Of a DNA stretch of 64,000 nt, positions 62,912-64,000 are shown piece after piece. Under the pieces are notes generated by a model. That model searched no databases. It worked only from the letters and a program-made list of their open reading frames with translations, and was not told the origin of the DNA. Made by a program: the position numbers and the translations under genes. Each line of letters begins with the position of its first letter. Position 1 is the first letter of the stretch. This DNA comes from Thermoguttaceae bacterium. Its GTDB lineage: Bacteria > Planctomycetota > Planctomycetia > Pirellulales > Thermoguttaceae. Where the stretch lies: positions 57,343 to 121,342 of the forward strand of contig JARKPK010000086.1 in NCBI GenBank assembly GCA_029975295.1. Reading direction: 5' to 3'.

Positions 62912-63562
62912 ATGAAAACTTGGTTCCTGTTTATCGGACTGAGCCTGGCGGCGAGCGCGGCTTGGGCCAACGACGCCTGCCAGCAGGCCGCCTGCGATCC
63001 CGGCTGCGGCAACGCGGGCTGCCAGCAACAGGCGGCCTGCGACTGCAAGCATTGCCCGCGCTGCGGCAACAAAATGGCTTGCAAGATCGTGTGCGATGTG
63101 AAAGAAGTGAAAAAGACGGTGTGGGAGGTGAAGTGCGAGCCCTTCTGCCCGCCGTTGCCCCGGCTTTGCGGCGGTTGCGGATGCGGCGATTCGGCCTGCC
63201 GCGGCCAGTGTGCCGGACAGTCGCCCGAGTGCTGCTCGTGCGCCGATGGCAAATGCGGCTCGTGCGATCCGTGCGCCGTCGAGAATGCGCGGAAGATCGT
63301 CCCGCCGAAATGCGGTTGCCTGCGCACCAAGAAGACGCTGGAGAAGAAGGAAGTGACCTGCAAGGTGCCCACCTACAAGTGCATTGCGGTGTGCCCGTGC
63401 TGCGGCCACAACGATCCCAGCGCTTGCCGCTCGTGCGAAGCGGCTGCGGCCGAGAAGGCCGTTGAAAAGCCGGCTCCGGCGGCAGCGCCTGCTCCGGCCC
63501 CGGCGCCGAAGAGCACCATGTCGGCGCCATTGCCGCCGGCATTGACCAGCCTGATGAACTAA
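62912..63562 (+). CDS. Cysteine-rich exported protein
   Basis: The 216-residue protein has a signal peptide (about 1-19, WAN-DAC) and 32 cysteines in the mature part, 16% of its length. They are mostly in CxxC, CC and CGC clusters. Two halves are similar in order: CKIVCDVKEVKKTVWEVKC and KKTLEKKEVTCKVPTYKC each join a cysteine pair to a lysine-rich strand. The tail is Ala/Pro-rich without cysteine. I have seen proteins of this kind in planctomycetes, whose walls are rich in cysteine-linked protein, but no function is known to me. It could form a disulfide-linked layer. AGGAG precedes ATG 62912. Confidence 0.85.
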   Translation: MKTWFLFIGLSLAASAAWANDACQQAACDPGCGNAGCQQQAACDCKHCPRCGNKMACKIVCDVKEVKKTVWEVKCEPFCPPLPRLCGGCGCGDSACRGQCAGQSPECCSCADGKCGSCDPCAVENARKIVPPKCGCLRTKKTLEKKEVTCKVPTYKCIAVCPCCGHNDPSACRSCEAAAAEKAVEKPAPAAAPAPAPAPKSTMSAPLPPALTSLMN

Positions 63563-63563
63563 G

Positions 63564-63588
63564 GTTGCTGGACAGCAGCGACCTTGGC
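63564..63588 (+). terminator. Hairpin after the cysteine-rich gene
   Basis: AAGGTTGCTG and CAGCGACCTT pair over ten bases with one G-T pair and a 5-base loop, directly after the stop. No U-run follows, so it may only protect the mRNA end. Confidence 0.4.
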
Positions 63589-64000
63589 ATGGGCCGTTGC
63601 AAGCGGCGGGCGGACCAGTTCGCCGGGGCCGAAATAGCGCTCCTGCTCCGTTGCGGCTGCATGAGCTTTGGTGGGGACTTGCTCTTGTGGCAGCGTTGGG
63701 CGGCGTGACGCCCGACCTTTTCGGGGGCGCACGGCGACCGAGCAACTCAAGCCTGTCTGTGTGGATTCAACGGCCAAAATGAGGGCCGCGCCGTATCGAC
63801 AACGGCGGTGCGGCAACGTTGATTGCGAGCAACCGGGTGTCGGTCGGGATCCGGAAGGAACCGGCCGACACCCGTGCATTTCTTGTGGCGTTGCGCCGTG
63901 CGGCACGTCCCGCGACTGTTTCGCGCAGCTTCGCTGGCGCCGCCGATGTTGGTTCAAAGTGCCGAGTCGCGATCGCTATCGGCCGAGCGGACTCCGGCGC
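63589..64000. other. Non-coding end of window
   Basis: A strong hairpin at 63834-63874 is given separately. Open frames exist on both strands, but none is recognisable; a gene may start outside the window. Confidence 0.4.
63834..63884. terminator. Strong hairpin, possible terminator
   Basis: A 14-base stem with one G-T pair joins 63834-63847 and 63861-63874 (CGGGTGTCGG/CCGACACCCG core), loop 13 bases, followed by TGCATTTCTTG. It could end a transcript from the left or, less likely, from the right. Confidence 0.55.

Overview
The window looks like chromosomal DNA of a Gram-negative-type bacterium of the PVC superphylum, most probably a planctomycete of the Pirellulales kind. That is an inference from gene content. 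There is a V-type ATPase operon in the order known from chlamydiae and spirochaetes, with a DUF2764-like protein before subunit A. There is also an exported CxPxR sulfatase, a DUF1080 protein, a Tat-exported Gfo/Idh/MocA oxidoreductase, HEAT-repeat proteins, a cysteine-rich exported protein, an FHA/coiled-coil/membrane protein, and an mraZ gene that stands outside any division cluster. The DNA is GC-rich, with wide non-coding gaps between mostly single genes or short operons. I found no tRNA, rRNA, CRISPR array, insertion sequence, phage gene or other clear mark of recent transfer.

Layout. 1-6560: V-type ATPase operon (DUF2764-like, atpA, atpB, atpD, atpI, atpK), largely coupled by ATGA overlaps. 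6811-9819: ribonuclease D, a DNA alkyl-repair methyltransferase, and a radical SAM/SPASM protein. 10201-15011: two envelope proteins, one of them a 1134-residue membrane protein. 15459-17604: epoxyqueuosine reductase, divergent from an orphan polyferredoxin. 17947-20573: exported sulfatase coupled by a GTGA overlap to a GT4 glycosyltransferase. 20746-21232: mraZ behind a textbook array of MraZ-binding repeats. 21921-28163: leftward genes for a proline-rich exported protein, two HEAT-repeat proteins and a Tat oxidoreductase. 29192-34774: exported proline-rich protein, aldo/keto reductase, panB and an NCS1-type permease. 34932-38147: rpiB and the FHA protein, leftward.

38764-41246: a TraR/DksA zinc-finger protein with its own promoter and terminator, an HtrA-like protease and a PilZ-like protein. 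41295-43188: coaD and a class V aminotransferase, leftward. 43770-46505: convergent DUF1080 and parallel beta-helix proteins. 47614-52448: a coupled pair, a membrane glycosyltransferase and a 1162-residue AsmA-like protein, behind a long leader with a possible three-way RNA junction. 52570-58923: CheX-like protein, EamA transporter, folD, flavin reductase, HAD phosphatase and a histidine kinase with an altered phospho-acceptor motif. 59077-63562: exported NHLRC2-like thioredoxin/NHL protein, an OprO/P-type porin and the cysteine-rich exported protein.

How the genes work together. Housekeeping functions (ion-driven ATPase, pantothenate/CoA, folate, queuosine, pentose phosphate) are scattered among envelope and polysaccharide-handling genes, as is usual in this group. 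The best-supported unusual points are the mraZ operator without division genes, the sodium-type ligand set in the ATPase membrane ring, the Asp-to-Glu change in ribonuclease D, and the His-Asn motif in the histidine kinase. I did not find a clearly new multi-gene system; most of the window is ordinary for such a genome.
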